DNA from: UBA4636 sp963650915
GTDB lineage: Bacteria; Bacillota; Clostridia; Christensenellales; Borkfalkiaceae
DNA: 64,000 nt
Reading direction: 5' to 3'
Assembly (NCBI GenBank): GCA_963650915.1
Contig: CAVJMJ010000001.1
Coordinates: 1-64,000, forward strand
Part shown: positions 54,059-62,554 of the stretch, in pieces
How the letters are laid out: every line of letters begins with the position of its first letter
Numbering within the stretch: position 1 is the first letter of the stretch
Position numbers and translations under genes: made by a program
Notes under the pieces: generated by a model
Database searches by the model: none
Told to the model about the DNA's origin: nothing
The model's input: the letters and a program-made list of their open reading frames with translations, nothing else

Positions 54059-54991
54059 TTATGAATTTGCCAAAAAGGCTTCCACCTCTTTTTTACTTGC
54101 GATAGCACCGAGTGCGCCTTTTTTAAGGGTTGCCAATGCGCCGTAAGCGTTTGCCGTTTTCAGTATATTTCTTATTTCATCTTCGTTGTTTAAGTCAAAA
54201 TTTTTATCGCACGCATATAAAAAGTAGGAATAAAAAGCGTCGCCCGCGCCCGTCGTATCGATAGGCTTTACCGTTTTAGATGAAACGAAAATGCTTTTTC
54301 CGCATCGGTAATACATCGAGCCGTCTTTACCGAAAGTAACGACTGCTATTTGATTTTCATTTATTATATCCTTAAGTCCTTCTTCGATATCGGATTTCCC
54401 CGAGATGAGTTTAAGTTCTTCGTCGCTAAATTTAACGATATCGCTTAATTTTATCGCTTGCCGAATGATTTCTACAGACTCTTTTTTATTAGCAAAAACG
54501 TCGTCTCGATAGTTTACGTCAAAGGAAATTATTCCGCCTACCCTTTTGAAAAATTCGACCGCCCCTTTAAAAAACGCTATACCCTCTTTTTTGGAAAGCA
54601 TAAGCGAGCCGAAATGAGCGATAACCTTTTCGCTATAATTTTTAGTTGCGTCAAAGTAGGCTTTTTGTAGGTTTTCGACCGAAAGCATATAGTCGGCGCC
54701 GTTAGTCCTTTCAAAGGAAAAACTTCTTTCGCCGTTATTAAGGGTAACTTTTGCAACCGTGGTGCTTCTTCCCTTTAACTCGTCGAAATAAGCGTGCAAA
54801 CCCTGCTCTTTTATGTAATCTTTAATTATATTTGCCCTTTCGTCACACCCCAAAGCACCGTAAAACACGGAGTTTTTGCCCATCGTATTCACGTTGCAAC
54901 AAACGTTAAAGGGCGCACCGCCGGCATGACAGACGCTTTCGCTTCCGTTTACGAATTCGTCGATCAAAACTTCACCAATGCAAAATACCAT
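54059..54991 (-). CDS. PfkB-family sugar kinase (fructokinase-like)
   Basis: A 310-aa PfkB kinase. N-terminal GGAPFNVCCNVNTMG is the sugar-binding signature and DTTGAGDAFYS holds the catalytic Asp and anion hole. Fructokinase-like by the start CIGEVLIDE; substrate is inferred. Monocistronic; AAAAGG site. Confidence 0.9.
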   Translation of the reverse strand: MVFCIGEVLIDEFVNGSESVCHAGGAPFNVCCNVNTMGKNSVFYGALGCDERANIIKDYIKEQGLHAYFDELKGRSTTVAKVTLNNGERSFSFERTNGADYMLSVENLQKAYFDATKNYSEKVIAHFGSLMLSKKEGIAFFKGAVEFFKRVGGIISFDVNYRDDVFANKKESVEIIRQAIKLSDIVKFSDEELKLISGKSDIEEGLKDIINENQIAVVTFGKDGSMYYRCGKSIFVSSKTVKPIDTTGAGDAFYSYFLYACDKNFDLNNEDEIRNILKTANAYGALATLKKGALGAIASKKEVEAFLANS

Positions 54992-55184
54992 AAAACACCT
55001 TTTTGAAAATTCCGTTCGTTATAATTTTTTAGTCTTATATTAATTTTTTAGTTATACGTTAATTTTTTAGTTTCAAAAATTAAACAAACAAGTAGGACGA
55101 ACCGAATTTTTTAATTATTTATTCGTTTTTCTATTGTCTAAAAACAAATTAAGTTAAACAATGCACGCAATATCTTTAAAGTCT

Positions 55185-55739
55185 TTAAAGTTTCGTCAAC
55201 TTGCACTGTTCTAAGCCGTAACTCCAAAAGTTTTCGATGGAAAGATTTTTGACTTGGCATATTATGCTTAAATTCATTGCGCCGTGTCCGACTATCAACA
55301 CGTCCTTACCCGCACCTATCAGAGGATAAACGACTTTATTTAAAAATTCGCCCGTCCGTGCGAAAAGACTGTCGATAGTTTCCGCCCCGCCGATTGATTT
55401 CGAGTAATTTTCGGGATGGGTAAATAAAACGTTTAGCGGACAATCGACACTTAAAAAGTCGCTTCTGCCCTCGTAATCGCCGAAACTCATTTCCAAAAGC
55501 CTTTCGTCCGTCATAATAGGGACGTCTCTGTTTTCAAGCACGATTTGCGCAGTTTTTAAAGCCCTTTTAAGCGGTGACGAATAGCACACGTCAAAATGCA
55601 CGTCTATATATTTATCGTGCGCCGCACGTGCAGTTTTTTCGCCCTCCGAGTTTAAAGGAATGTCAGACCTTCCTTGCAGTTTATGCACTTTGTTCCAATC
55701 GGTTTGCCCGTGTCGCATTATATATAACGTAAAAAACAC
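55185..55739 (-). CDS. Histidine phosphatase family protein
   Basis: A 184-aa phosphoglycerate mutase-like phosphatase with RHGQTDWN (phospho-accepting His), SSPLKRALKTA, the Glu in LEMSFGDYEG and VGHGAMN. Substrate unknown. The called start is GTG with AAGGAG very close; the ATG seven codons in is an alternative. The last bases form a 9-bp direct repeat, ACTTTAAAG twice. Confidence 0.86.
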   Translation of the reverse strand: MFFTLYIMRHGQTDWNKVHKLQGRSDIPLNSEGEKTARAAHDKYIDVHFDVCYSSPLKRALKTAQIVLENRDVPIMTDERLLEMSFGDYEGRSDFLSVDCPLNVLFTHPENYSKSIGGAETIDSLFARTGEFLNKVVYPLIGAGKDVLIVGHGAMNLSIICQVKNLSIENFWSYGLEQCKLTKL

Positions 55740-55837
55740 TCTCCTTTTTAGTTCAAAAACGCTTAAACGATATATCGACTATTCGGTAGCCCGTCTACGG
55801 TAAATAAAAAATATTTTTCTATAATTTCCGTAACGAC

Positions 55838-55937
55838 AAAAGTCTAACCTTTTTTAATTTCATCAATAAAAAGTCTACGCCTTTTTTAATTCGACTTTTA
55901 TTAAATTCGACTTGCAAAGGTCTAACCTTTTATATTT
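55838..55937. repeat. Repeats of the rlmD gene end
   Basis: AAAAGGTTAGAC at the rlmD stop codon recurs as AAAAAGGTTAGACTTTT (about 55838-55855) and AAAAAAGGCGTAGACTTTT (about 55868-55890), with TTAAATTCGACTT also duplicated. Confidence 0.8.
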
Positions 55938-57328
55938 AGAACGCACAACGACTCGACGTGTTTTGTTTGAGGGAAAAGGTCGAAAAGGTATAAATTTTCC
56001 ATTTCGTATATGGGGTTGGGAGTTTTGTTTAGCCCCGTAATTTTTCCGTTTTCTACGGAAAATCTATCCAAAAGCACGCCAACGTCGCGGGCTAAACTTT
56101 GAGGACTGCAGGCAATGTAAATAATTTTGTCTACTTTTGCTTTTAACGCAGCCATTAAAACGTTAAGTTCAACGCCCTTTCTCGGCGGATCCAAAACGAG
56201 AACGGTTTTGTTACCCGCTTTCGTTTCTTTTTCAATAATTTCCGGCAAGACTTTTTCGCACGGGGCTAAAATGCTCGTCATTTTATCTTCAAGCCCGTTA
56301 TCTACGGCAAGTTTTTTTGCCGTGTCGACGGCTTCCTTTATAATTTCCACGCCGTAAGCCATTTTTGCCGTTTTACTCAGCATTGCGGTCATTACGCCTG
56401 CGCCCGAATAGCCGTCTATAACGACGTAGTCACAGTGAAGATCGGATTTACTCGTAACCTTTTCGTAAAGCAGTTTTTTAACTTCGGTATTGACTTGAAT
56501 AAAGGATTCCGGTCCTACTTCGTAACTAACGCCGAATTCGCTAAGTTTTATTTTTCCGACGCCGTAAATAAGTTTAAAATTATCTCCGAAAATTACGTTT
56601 GTGTCGGTTTTGTTTACGTTCAAATACACCGATAATTTAGGAAATTTAACCAAAAGTCGGTCTATAAGCCCGTTAACGCCGTTTATCCTTTCACCGTTTA
56701 TTACCAAAGTCAAAATGAATTCGTCGTTTAATTCCCTTACAACGGCGTGACGCAAAAGCCCTTTTTTAGTGGCTTCGTTATAAGCGGTAACGACTTTTCC
56801 GTCAACGAATCTTTTTAATTCTTCGATAAAAACCTTTGCCCAATCGGGTTGAATCAAGCAGTCGTCGGTTTCGACCACGTCGTGACTGTTGCTTCTGAAA
56901 AAGCCTATTTTTACTTTGCCGTTTTCCTCTCTTACGGGCAGTTGAAGTTTGTTGCGGTACCCAAAAACCTTTTCTCCGCGGTAAATATCGGAAACCTCAA
57001 CGTCTAAACCGGCGACTTTTTTAAAGGTGTTTTTAACGATTTCTTTTTTTATTTCAAGTTGGGTCTTATAGTCGCAGTGCAGTAAGTCGCACCCACCGCA
57101 CTTTGTAAAAACGGGGCATTTAGGCTCAACCCTGCAAGGGCTTTCGGTAAGAATTTTTTCCACCTTTCCGTAACCGATATTGCCTTTCAACTTTAAAATT
57201 TTAAAAGTTACTTCTTCGCCGACCAAACAATAAGGCACGAAAAAAGTCGTGCCTTCAATATGGAAAATTCCTTCTCCGTTATAACCGATTTGTTCGCAAA
57301 AACCCGTCAATAAGTCGTTTTTCTTCAT
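55922..57328 (-). CDS. 23S rRNA (uracil-C5) methyltransferase RlmD-like
   Basis: A 468-aa RumA/TrmA-type methyltransferase. TRAM domain (about 1-58), an iron-sulfur cluster motif CPVFTKCGGC (C71, C77, C80) with a later Cys, then the SAM domain with IDGYSGAGVMTAML, DPPRKGVE and catalytic Cys in YIACSPQSLARD. In the middle, codons for NGVNGLIDRLL contain a copy of the dispersed motif (56655-56680). Last gene of the trpS-DUF5685 operon. Whether it modifies U1939 or U747 is not clear. Confidence 0.92.
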   Translation of the reverse strand: MKKNDLLTGFCEQIGYNGEGIFHIEGTTFFVPYCLVGEEVTFKILKLKGNIGYGKVEKILTESPCRVEPKCPVFTKCGGCDLLHCDYKTQLEIKKEIVKNTFKKVAGLDVEVSDIYRGEKVFGYRNKLQLPVREENGKVKIGFFRSNSHDVVETDDCLIQPDWAKVFIEELKRFVDGKVVTAYNEATKKGLLRHAVVRELNDEFILTLVINGERINGVNGLIDRLLVKFPKLSVYLNVNKTDTNVIFGDNFKLIYGVGKIKLSEFGVSYEVGPESFIQVNTEVKKLLYEKVTSKSDLHCDYVVIDGYSGAGVMTAMLSKTAKMAYGVEIIKEAVDTAKKLAVDNGLEDKMTSILAPCEKVLPEIIEKETKAGNKTVLVLDPPRKGVELNVLMAALKAKVDKIIYIACSPQSLARDVGVLLDRFSVENGKITGLNKTPNPIYEMENLYLFDLFPQTKHVESLCVLNIKG

Positions 57329-57332
57329 ATTT

Positions 57333-57848
57333 TTAAATCTTTAAACGTTTAGCGATTACGTTCATTTGCCTTTGGAAAAACCTAAACATAACGTCGTACA
57401 CGATAAAAAACAAACTTCCGCCGAAGATTATGATGTAAATCATATACTTTTTAAGCGTTTCGTTTTCGACCATAAACATGCTCGTTAAAAAGTAACAACA
57501 AAGCATGGCACCGACGAACCATAAATCTTTTATCAAATACGCCAAAAAACGGTTCAACTTTTTTTCTTCAAAGTATTTATTGACGATGGGATGAAACCCG
57601 AAAAACAACAAATACGGAAGTGCGGTTTCAAAACTGAAACTCGCAATCAAAAAACTAAGCAAAGTACTTGCAATAACCGTTAATATCGCCCCTTTGTAGG
57701 TGTTTTTTGCAAGCGGAAGCAAAATAACCACGCTTGCCAAAAAGATACAACTGTAACTGAATGTCAAAAAGTAAGCACCTATACAAAGTAAAGTAGCCGA
57801 TATCGCCGTACACAGCGACGACAACGCGATTACCTTCGATAATTTCAT
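57333..57848 (-). CDS. Six-helix membrane protein, unknown function
   Basis: A 171-aa hydrophobic protein with about five or six transmembrane helices in a compact arrangement reminiscent of small ECF-type S components, but no substrate motif is visible. AAGGAC site supplied by the dispersed motif located between this gene and the J-like gene. Ends 4 nt before rlmD. Confidence 0.68.
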   Translation of the reverse strand: MKLSKVIALSSLCTAISATLLCIGAYFLTFSYSCIFLASVVILLPLAKNTYKGAILTVIASTLLSFLIASFSFETALPYLLFFGFHPIVNKYFEEKKLNRFLAYLIKDLWFVGAMLCCYFLTSMFMVENETLKKYMIYIIIFGGSLFFIVYDVMFRFFQRQMNVIAKRLKI

Positions 57849-57873
57849 AAAAGTCCTTCTATAAGCCCGTTAT
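57849..57873. repeat. Dispersed motif forming stop codon and ribosome site
   Basis: On the minus strand the J-like gene ends ATGCGATAACGGGCTTATAG, then AAGGACTTTT, and then the ATG of the next gene. The motif thus contributes the TAA stop and the Shine-Dalgarno. Confidence 0.75.
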
Positions 57874-58493
57874 CGCATATTGCAACAACAGTTTAGACAC
57901 ATATTGCAAATCGCCATTTGGCAACAGAAGTCCAAACAACTGTCACCGCCCATTTGCGGTTCGTCGTAATTATAGGTTTTGGCTTTACCCTTTCCCGAGC
58001 CCGATTTATTCCAATCGGCGTCCGTTGCTTTTTCGGTAGAGCCCTTCATTTTTTCCAACAGTCTGTCGTAAGTTTCTTTGTATTTGGTGTTTTTTTCGTC
58101 AAGCGACATTGCAATCTCGAGCTGTTTTTTGCACTCGTTCATCCAGTTTTTCTTGTAAAAAACCACCGATTGCAAATAGTGCCATTCGGCACTTCTTTCG
58201 TCGAAAGAATCGAGCACCGACTGCGCCGTATCGAGATCGCCCTTTTTCAAGGCTTCGTCGACTTTTTTATAAAGACTATCGTCACCGCCGTTTTGCTTTT
58301 CCGATCTGAAACGCTTGATTTCATCGTATGCGTTGTCGATGGCGGTTAACTTTTCGGCGGCTTCGTTACCCTTTTCACCGTCTAAAAATCTTTCTTCCAT
58401 ATACTTTTTGCGCAGCGTTAAATAGGCTTCGGAAATTTCACTGTCCGTAGCGTATTCGCTGACGCCTAAAAGTTCGTAATATTTATCCATCAT
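57870..58493 (-). CDS. J-domain-like protein with Cys-rich tail
   Basis: A 207-aa protein. The N-terminus (about 3-65; YYELLGVSEYATDSEISEAY) has J-domain helices I-III, but the HPD tripeptide that activates DnaK is absent (KKYMEERFLDGE in its place), so co-chaperone activity is doubtful. A TPR-like region (about 75-150) follows, and the last 22 residues hold eight cysteines (CCQMAICNMCLNCCCNMR), a possible metal or lipid site. Overlaps the DUF5685 gene by 11 nt, so the two are coupled. Confidence 0.8.
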   Translation of the reverse strand: MMDKYYELLGVSEYATDSEISEAYLTLRKKYMEERFLDGEKGNEAAEKLTAIDNAYDEIKRFRSEKQNGGDDSLYKKVDEALKKGDLDTAQSVLDSFDERSAEWHYLQSVVFYKKNWMNECKKQLEIAMSLDEKNTKYKETYDRLLEKMKGSTEKATDADWNKSGSGKGKAKTYNYDEPQMGGDSCLDFCCQMAICNMCLNCCCNMR

Positions 58494-59358
58494 ACAAGGT
58501 TCCCTTTTTCTTTCCCGTAAGTTTTTCGTTTATAACCGCTTTGGTTTGCGAAGGTATTCCTTTAAGCAAAACGTTTTCTATAAGATCGCGATTAAAACGA
58601 TAGTGGATTTTTAAGTGGTTTTCACGTATGTTGCGGAATATATCCGAAAACATAAAGTCGATGTCGTCGGCTCTTTTTTCAATCATTTCCTTTGCCGATT
58701 CATCTCCGTAGCGTATCAAAAACGGATTATATTCACCGCGCCGTTTGTCTTTGTCGTAGTCGTCTATTGCGTCTAAAACGTAAATCCATTTTCCTACGTA
58801 ATAAAACAAATCGGAGGTATATTCCGTTTTATATTCTTTTAAAACCTCGTCCGATATGGCTTTAAGCATATTACCGAATTCCTCGGAAACTGCGTCTATA
58901 AGCCCGCTATCGGCTTTTTCGAGTTCTCTCAACCTTGCGTATCCCTCTTTTACGATACGGTCGATTTCACTGTATTTTTGTTTGGCTTTATTGTATTGTC
59001 TTTTAAAAAGCAAGCCTTTAAAAGACCTCTTTTTGCCGTCTATTACGTCGTCGTCGAGTTTGTATTTAAGTAAAATCAAATTCACGTACGCAAGTTCGTC
59101 CGAAATACCGTCCCTTTTTATTACGGGACCTTTTTTGAAGGGATGAGCGACGCACGTATGCTTTTCTATTTTAACGTCTTCGCCTCTTACGTTGTGGGTA
59201 AACGCCGACAAAAAAGTAATATCGTACGTTAAAGACATTCTTGCCATTTGCCCGCACGTTGCCCCTAAAGACTTACATATACCGCAATATAACGCCTTGT
59301 ATAATACGTCGTCCTTTTTGTATAAATACGGATCGTACGGTTTTAAATATCCAAACAT
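58483..59358 (-). CDS. DUF5685-like protein
   Basis: A 291-aa mostly helical protein opening MFGYLKPYDPYLYKKDDVLY, then CGICKSLG, which matches the DUF5685 family seen beside J-like genes in Clostridia. The family has conserved Cys and Asp residues (ALYCGICKSLG, LDAIDDYDKDKRRGEYNPFL), the Asp-rich part resembling a prenyl-synthase-like helix pair. Function unknown. Starts 1 nt after trpS. Confidence 0.8.
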   Translation of the reverse strand: MFGYLKPYDPYLYKKDDVLYKALYCGICKSLGATCGQMARMSLTYDITFLSAFTHNVRGEDVKIEKHTCVAHPFKKGPVIKRDGISDELAYVNLILLKYKLDDDVIDGKKRSFKGLLFKRQYNKAKQKYSEIDRIVKEGYARLRELEKADSGLIDAVSEEFGNMLKAISDEVLKEYKTEYTSDLFYYVGKWIYVLDAIDDYDKDKRRGEYNPFLIRYGDESAKEMIEKRADDIDFMFSDIFRNIRENHLKIHYRFNRDLIENVLLKGIPSQTKAVINEKLTGKKKGTLYDG

Positions 59359-59359
59359 G

Positions 59360-60352
59360 TTAAAGTTGAATAAGTCCGACTTTTCTGTACACCTTACGCA
59401 TCATTTTTTGCGCAAGGTACCCCGCCTTTTCCGCGCCCGACTTCAAAACGCTTTCAAGATAGGCTTTGTCTTTCAAAATTCTGTTCTTCTCAGAAATAAT
59501 GGGTTCGATAACGCTTGCAACAGTTTCGCCTACGGCAAGTTTAAAATCGCCGTAACCTTTGCCTTTAAACTCGTTTTCGGCTTCTTCAACGGTCTTATCG
59601 GCAAACAAGGTGTATATCGTCAACAGATTTGAAACGCCTTTTTTGTTTTCGGGGTCGTATCTTATGTCTGCTTCGCTGTCCGTTACCGCACGTTTGAATT
59701 TTTTAATAATTTCGTCGGTAGTGTCGTTCATCGAAATATAGGCGTTGGGGTTTTCGTCGGATTTCGACATTTTTTTATCGGGATCTTGCAAACTCATAAT
59801 TTTGGCACCGACCTTCGGTATAAGAGGTTCCGGTACGGTAAAGGTTTCGGAATACCTGTTATTAAAGCGTACGGCTAAGTCCCTTGCGATTTCGAGATGT
59901 TGTTTTTGGTCGGCACCAACGGGAACCAAATCGGTTCCGTAAAGCAAAATATCCGCCGCCATCAAAACGGGGTAATCCAAAAGCCCCATATTGATATTTT
60001 CGGCATGGCGTTGACATTTATCCTTATACTGAGTCATACGGGTAAGTTCGCCGGGGTAGGTTACGGTGTTGAGTATCCAGGTAAGTTCGGCGTGTTGAGA
60101 CACGTGCGACTGCGCGAAAACCACCGATTTTTCGGGATCGATACCGCAAGCGAGATACAACGCCAAAAGTTCGTAACTTCTTTGTCTTAACTCGGCGGGA
60201 ATTTGCTTAACCGTAAGTGTGTGAAGATCGGCAAGCGAATAAATGCAGTCGTACTCGTCCTGCATGTTTACCCAATTTTTTATAGAACCCACGTAGTTTC
60301 CTATCGTCGGAATACCGCTCGGTTGAACGGCACTGAATACTGTTTTTTTCAT
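59360..60352 (-). CDS. trpS: Tryptophanyl-tRNA synthetase
   Basis: A 330-aa class Ic synthetase. HIGH-type PSGIPTIGNYVG near residue 10 and KMSKS as DKKMSKSDENP. Full length for bacterial TrpRS. The start at 60352 is chosen for GAGG 5 nt upstream; the frame stays open further up but without a site. No T-box is present in the short leader. Leads the operon with DUF5685, the J-like gene, a membrane protein and rlmD. Confidence 0.97.
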   Translation of the reverse strand: MKKTVFSAVQPSGIPTIGNYVGSIKNWVNMQDEYDCIYSLADLHTLTVKQIPAELRQRSYELLALYLACGIDPEKSVVFAQSHVSQHAELTWILNTVTYPGELTRMTQYKDKCQRHAENINMGLLDYPVLMAADILLYGTDLVPVGADQKQHLEIARDLAVRFNNRYSETFTVPEPLIPKVGAKIMSLQDPDKKMSKSDENPNAYISMNDTTDEIIKKFKRAVTDSEADIRYDPENKKGVSNLLTIYTLFADKTVEEAENEFKGKGYGDFKLAVGETVASVIEPIISEKNRILKDKAYLESVLKSGAEKAGYLAQKMMRKVYRKVGLIQL

Positions 60353-60434
60353 AACTACCTCAAAATAGAATCTGCCGAACCTTTTCGGCAAATTTATGAC
60401 GCCCGAAATTCAATCTTTAAAAATTACTTAAAAA

Positions 60435-60848
60435 TCAGTCTTTAAGATATTGTTTTGCGTTTTCGGGAATTTTATCGTAATCCATGCTTATGGTTATAAA
60501 TGCTTTAAATCCGTATTCTTTTTCGAGTTTAATAAGCTCGTCCGTAAAAACGGCAACGTTTTCGGTTTCGTAACCGGTCATTTTGCAAAGACCATCGATA
60601 AACAAATATTCGATGTCGGCGTTCCCTGCAAGTAAGCCTTTGATAAAACCGATAAAGGAATTAAGTTCCATTACGCCGAATTCTTCGGTATATAAAAGGC
60701 GTGCCTTAAAACTGATGTTGACCGTGTTAAACCTTTTATCGGTAATAAAAACTATATCGCCTTTCGCGTCTTCACATGCCTTTGAAAGCATTTCAAGCAT
60801 GACTTTTGTCTTTCCTGTGCCCTTAGGGCCTGCAATAATTTGAATCAT
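60435..60848 (-). CDS. Small P-loop ATPase, unknown role
   Basis: A 137-aa protein with Walker A GPKGTGKT near the start and Walker B-like YLFIDGLCKM. It looks like a minimal ABC/AAA-type nucleotide-binding domain with no partner domains. Start at 60848 chosen for GGAGG 8 nt upstream. Separate from trpS by 82 nt. Confidence 0.75.
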   Translation of the reverse strand: MIQIIAGPKGTGKTKVMLEMLSKACEDAKGDIVFITDKRFNTVNISFKARLLYTEEFGVMELNSFIGFIKGLLAGNADIEYLFIDGLCKMTGYETENVAVFTDELIKLEKEYGFKAFITISMDYDKIPENAKQYLKD

Positions 60849-61224
60849 TTGGAGTTCCTCCGTAATTTGAATTTTTGTAACTTGAATTTTTAATAATAAA
60901 GGCGCGAATTTCAAACTTAAAGCGAGAATATCCTTCGCCTGATAATATAATATAATATTCTACGATAATTTTCAATAGTTTTTTAAACAAAAAAACTATC
61001 TTTTGCGTAACTTTACGCGTTTTTTGTCTTTTCTTAACAAATAATTATTATTTTTGAGATTATTTTTTTAAGTCACCCGAAAAAAACAAAATTAAGCAAC
61101 TTAAAAAAGTAAAAATTAAGCGTTTAAAAAAGCACGGGTATAGGCGGAATACGGTAAAACTCGTAACCGTCGAAAGCCTAATCGGCAAAAAAACAAATCT
61201 TAAAGTCTGAGTTCGGTTTTTAAA

Positions 61225-61395
61225 ATTAATTTGCTTTATTCGTTTTTTTAAAACCGTAATCGTTTTTTCAAACACCGTCGGTTTTTTGAAATCGTATTCG
61301 TTTTTTTAAACCGCATCGTTTTTTTAAAACCGTAATCGTTTTTTTCAAACCGTAATCGTTTTTTCTAAACCCGCATCGTTTTTTTAAAACCGAAT
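61225..61395. repeat. CCGTAATCGTTTTTT tandem repeat
   Basis: About eight degenerate copies of a 19-23 bp unit (AAACCGTAATCGTTTTTTTC, AAACCGCATCGTTTTTTT) fill the gap downstream of prfA. Otherwise 60849-61224 is AT-rich without a gene. Confidence 0.85.
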
Positions 61396-61402
61396 TTGCT
61401 CT

Positions 61403-61450
61403 TGTCGAAAGTTTTACTTGTTAAAGTTTTACTCGTTCTCGCCGGAAAGT
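61403..61450. repeat. Repeat of the prfA gene end
   Basis: GAGTAAAACTTT at the prfA stop is repeated as CAAGTAAAACTTT with a period of about 15-17 bp just downstream. Confidence 0.7.
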
Positions 61451-62499
61451 TTTGCTTCGCGGTCGGCTATTCTTAACGCCTCGACCATTTCGTCGATGTC
61501 GCCCATCAAAAATTCCTCGAGGTTGTACATGGTCTTGTTTATGCGGTGGTCGGTAACTCTGCCTTGGGGGAAGTTGTACGTTCTTATTCTTTCCGATCGA
61601 TCTCCCGTACCTACTTGACTGCGCCTGTTTTCCGAATACTCGCTTTGGTATTTTGAATTGTAATAGTCGAAAACACGGCTCTTCATGACCTTCATTGCCT
61701 TTTCGCGGTTTTTGGTCTGGCTCCTTTCGTCTTGACAGTTAACGACTATACCCGTCGGAATATGCACCATACGGATACACGACTCGGTTTTATTGATGTG
61801 CTGACCGCCGGCACCCGACGAACGGCAGGTTTCGATAATAAGGTCTTTGTCCTCGATATTGACCTCGACGTCTTCGGGTTCGGGTAAAACGGCAACCGTT
61901 GCGGTGGAAGTGTGAATTCTCCCTTGCGACTCGGTTTCGGGAACCCTTTGAACGCGGTGCACTCCGCTTTCAAATTTTAATTTGGCGTAAACGCTTTTAC
62001 CGCTAACCGAAAAAGTTACTTCTTTTACCCCGCCGAGTTCGGTGTTGTTGGAATCGATTTCTTCTGTTTTCCAACGATTTTTTTCGGCGTATTTTACGTA
62101 CATGCGGTAAAGTTCGTAAGCAAACAACGCCGCTTCTTCTCCGCCCGCACCCGCACGAATTTCCAAAATGACGTTCTTGTCGTCATTGGGATCTTTGGGG
62201 ATAAGCAAAATTTTTAATTCTTCGACGACTGCCTCCATACGCCTTTTGCAATCGTAAACTTCGTCCTCGAGCATGGCTTTCATTTCGGGATCGGTTTCCG
62301 TTTTGGAAAGTTCTTCCGCATTGGCTTGTTCTTCGGCAATCTTTTTGTATTCTTTGTATTTTTCAACCGTTTCTTCCATGTCGGCACGCTCTTTGGCGTA
62401 CTTTTGCCATTCGTCCATATTGGCTAAGACTTTAGGGTCGGCAATGAGTTCGGTTAAGTTTTCGTATCTTGACAGTATTCCTTCAAGTTTTGAAAGCAT
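61429..62499 (-). CDS. prfA: Peptide chain release factor 1
   Basis: A 356-aa RF1 with the catalytic SSGAGGQHINKTES loop (GGQ near 233-235), the anticodon-like tripeptide region around residue 180 and the usual four-domain length. It ends translation at UAA/UAG. The GGQ Gln is methylated by PrmC, encoded next door. Ribosome site GGAGAT. Confidence 0.98.
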   Translation of the reverse strand: MLSKLEGILSRYENLTELIADPKVLANMDEWQKYAKERADMEETVEKYKEYKKIAEEQANAEELSKTETDPEMKAMLEDEVYDCKRRMEAVVEELKILLIPKDPNDDKNVILEIRAGAGGEEAALFAYELYRMYVKYAEKNRWKTEEIDSNNTELGGVKEVTFSVSGKSVYAKLKFESGVHRVQRVPETESQGRIHTSTATVAVLPEPEDVEVNIEDKDLIIETCRSSGAGGQHINKTESCIRMVHIPTGIVVNCQDERSQTKNREKAMKVMKSRVFDYYNSKYQSEYSENRRSQVGTGDRSERIRTYNFPQGRVTDHRINKTMYNLEEFLMGDIDEMVEALRIADREAKLSGENE

Positions 62500-62554
62500 T
62501 TTTATCTCCGTTTTTTATATTGATTTTTTAATTTCTTTTTAAATCGAAAAGGTT

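Noticed and set aside
60353..60434. T-box riboswitch before trpS
   Set aside because: The gap is far too short and lacks the T-box sequence.
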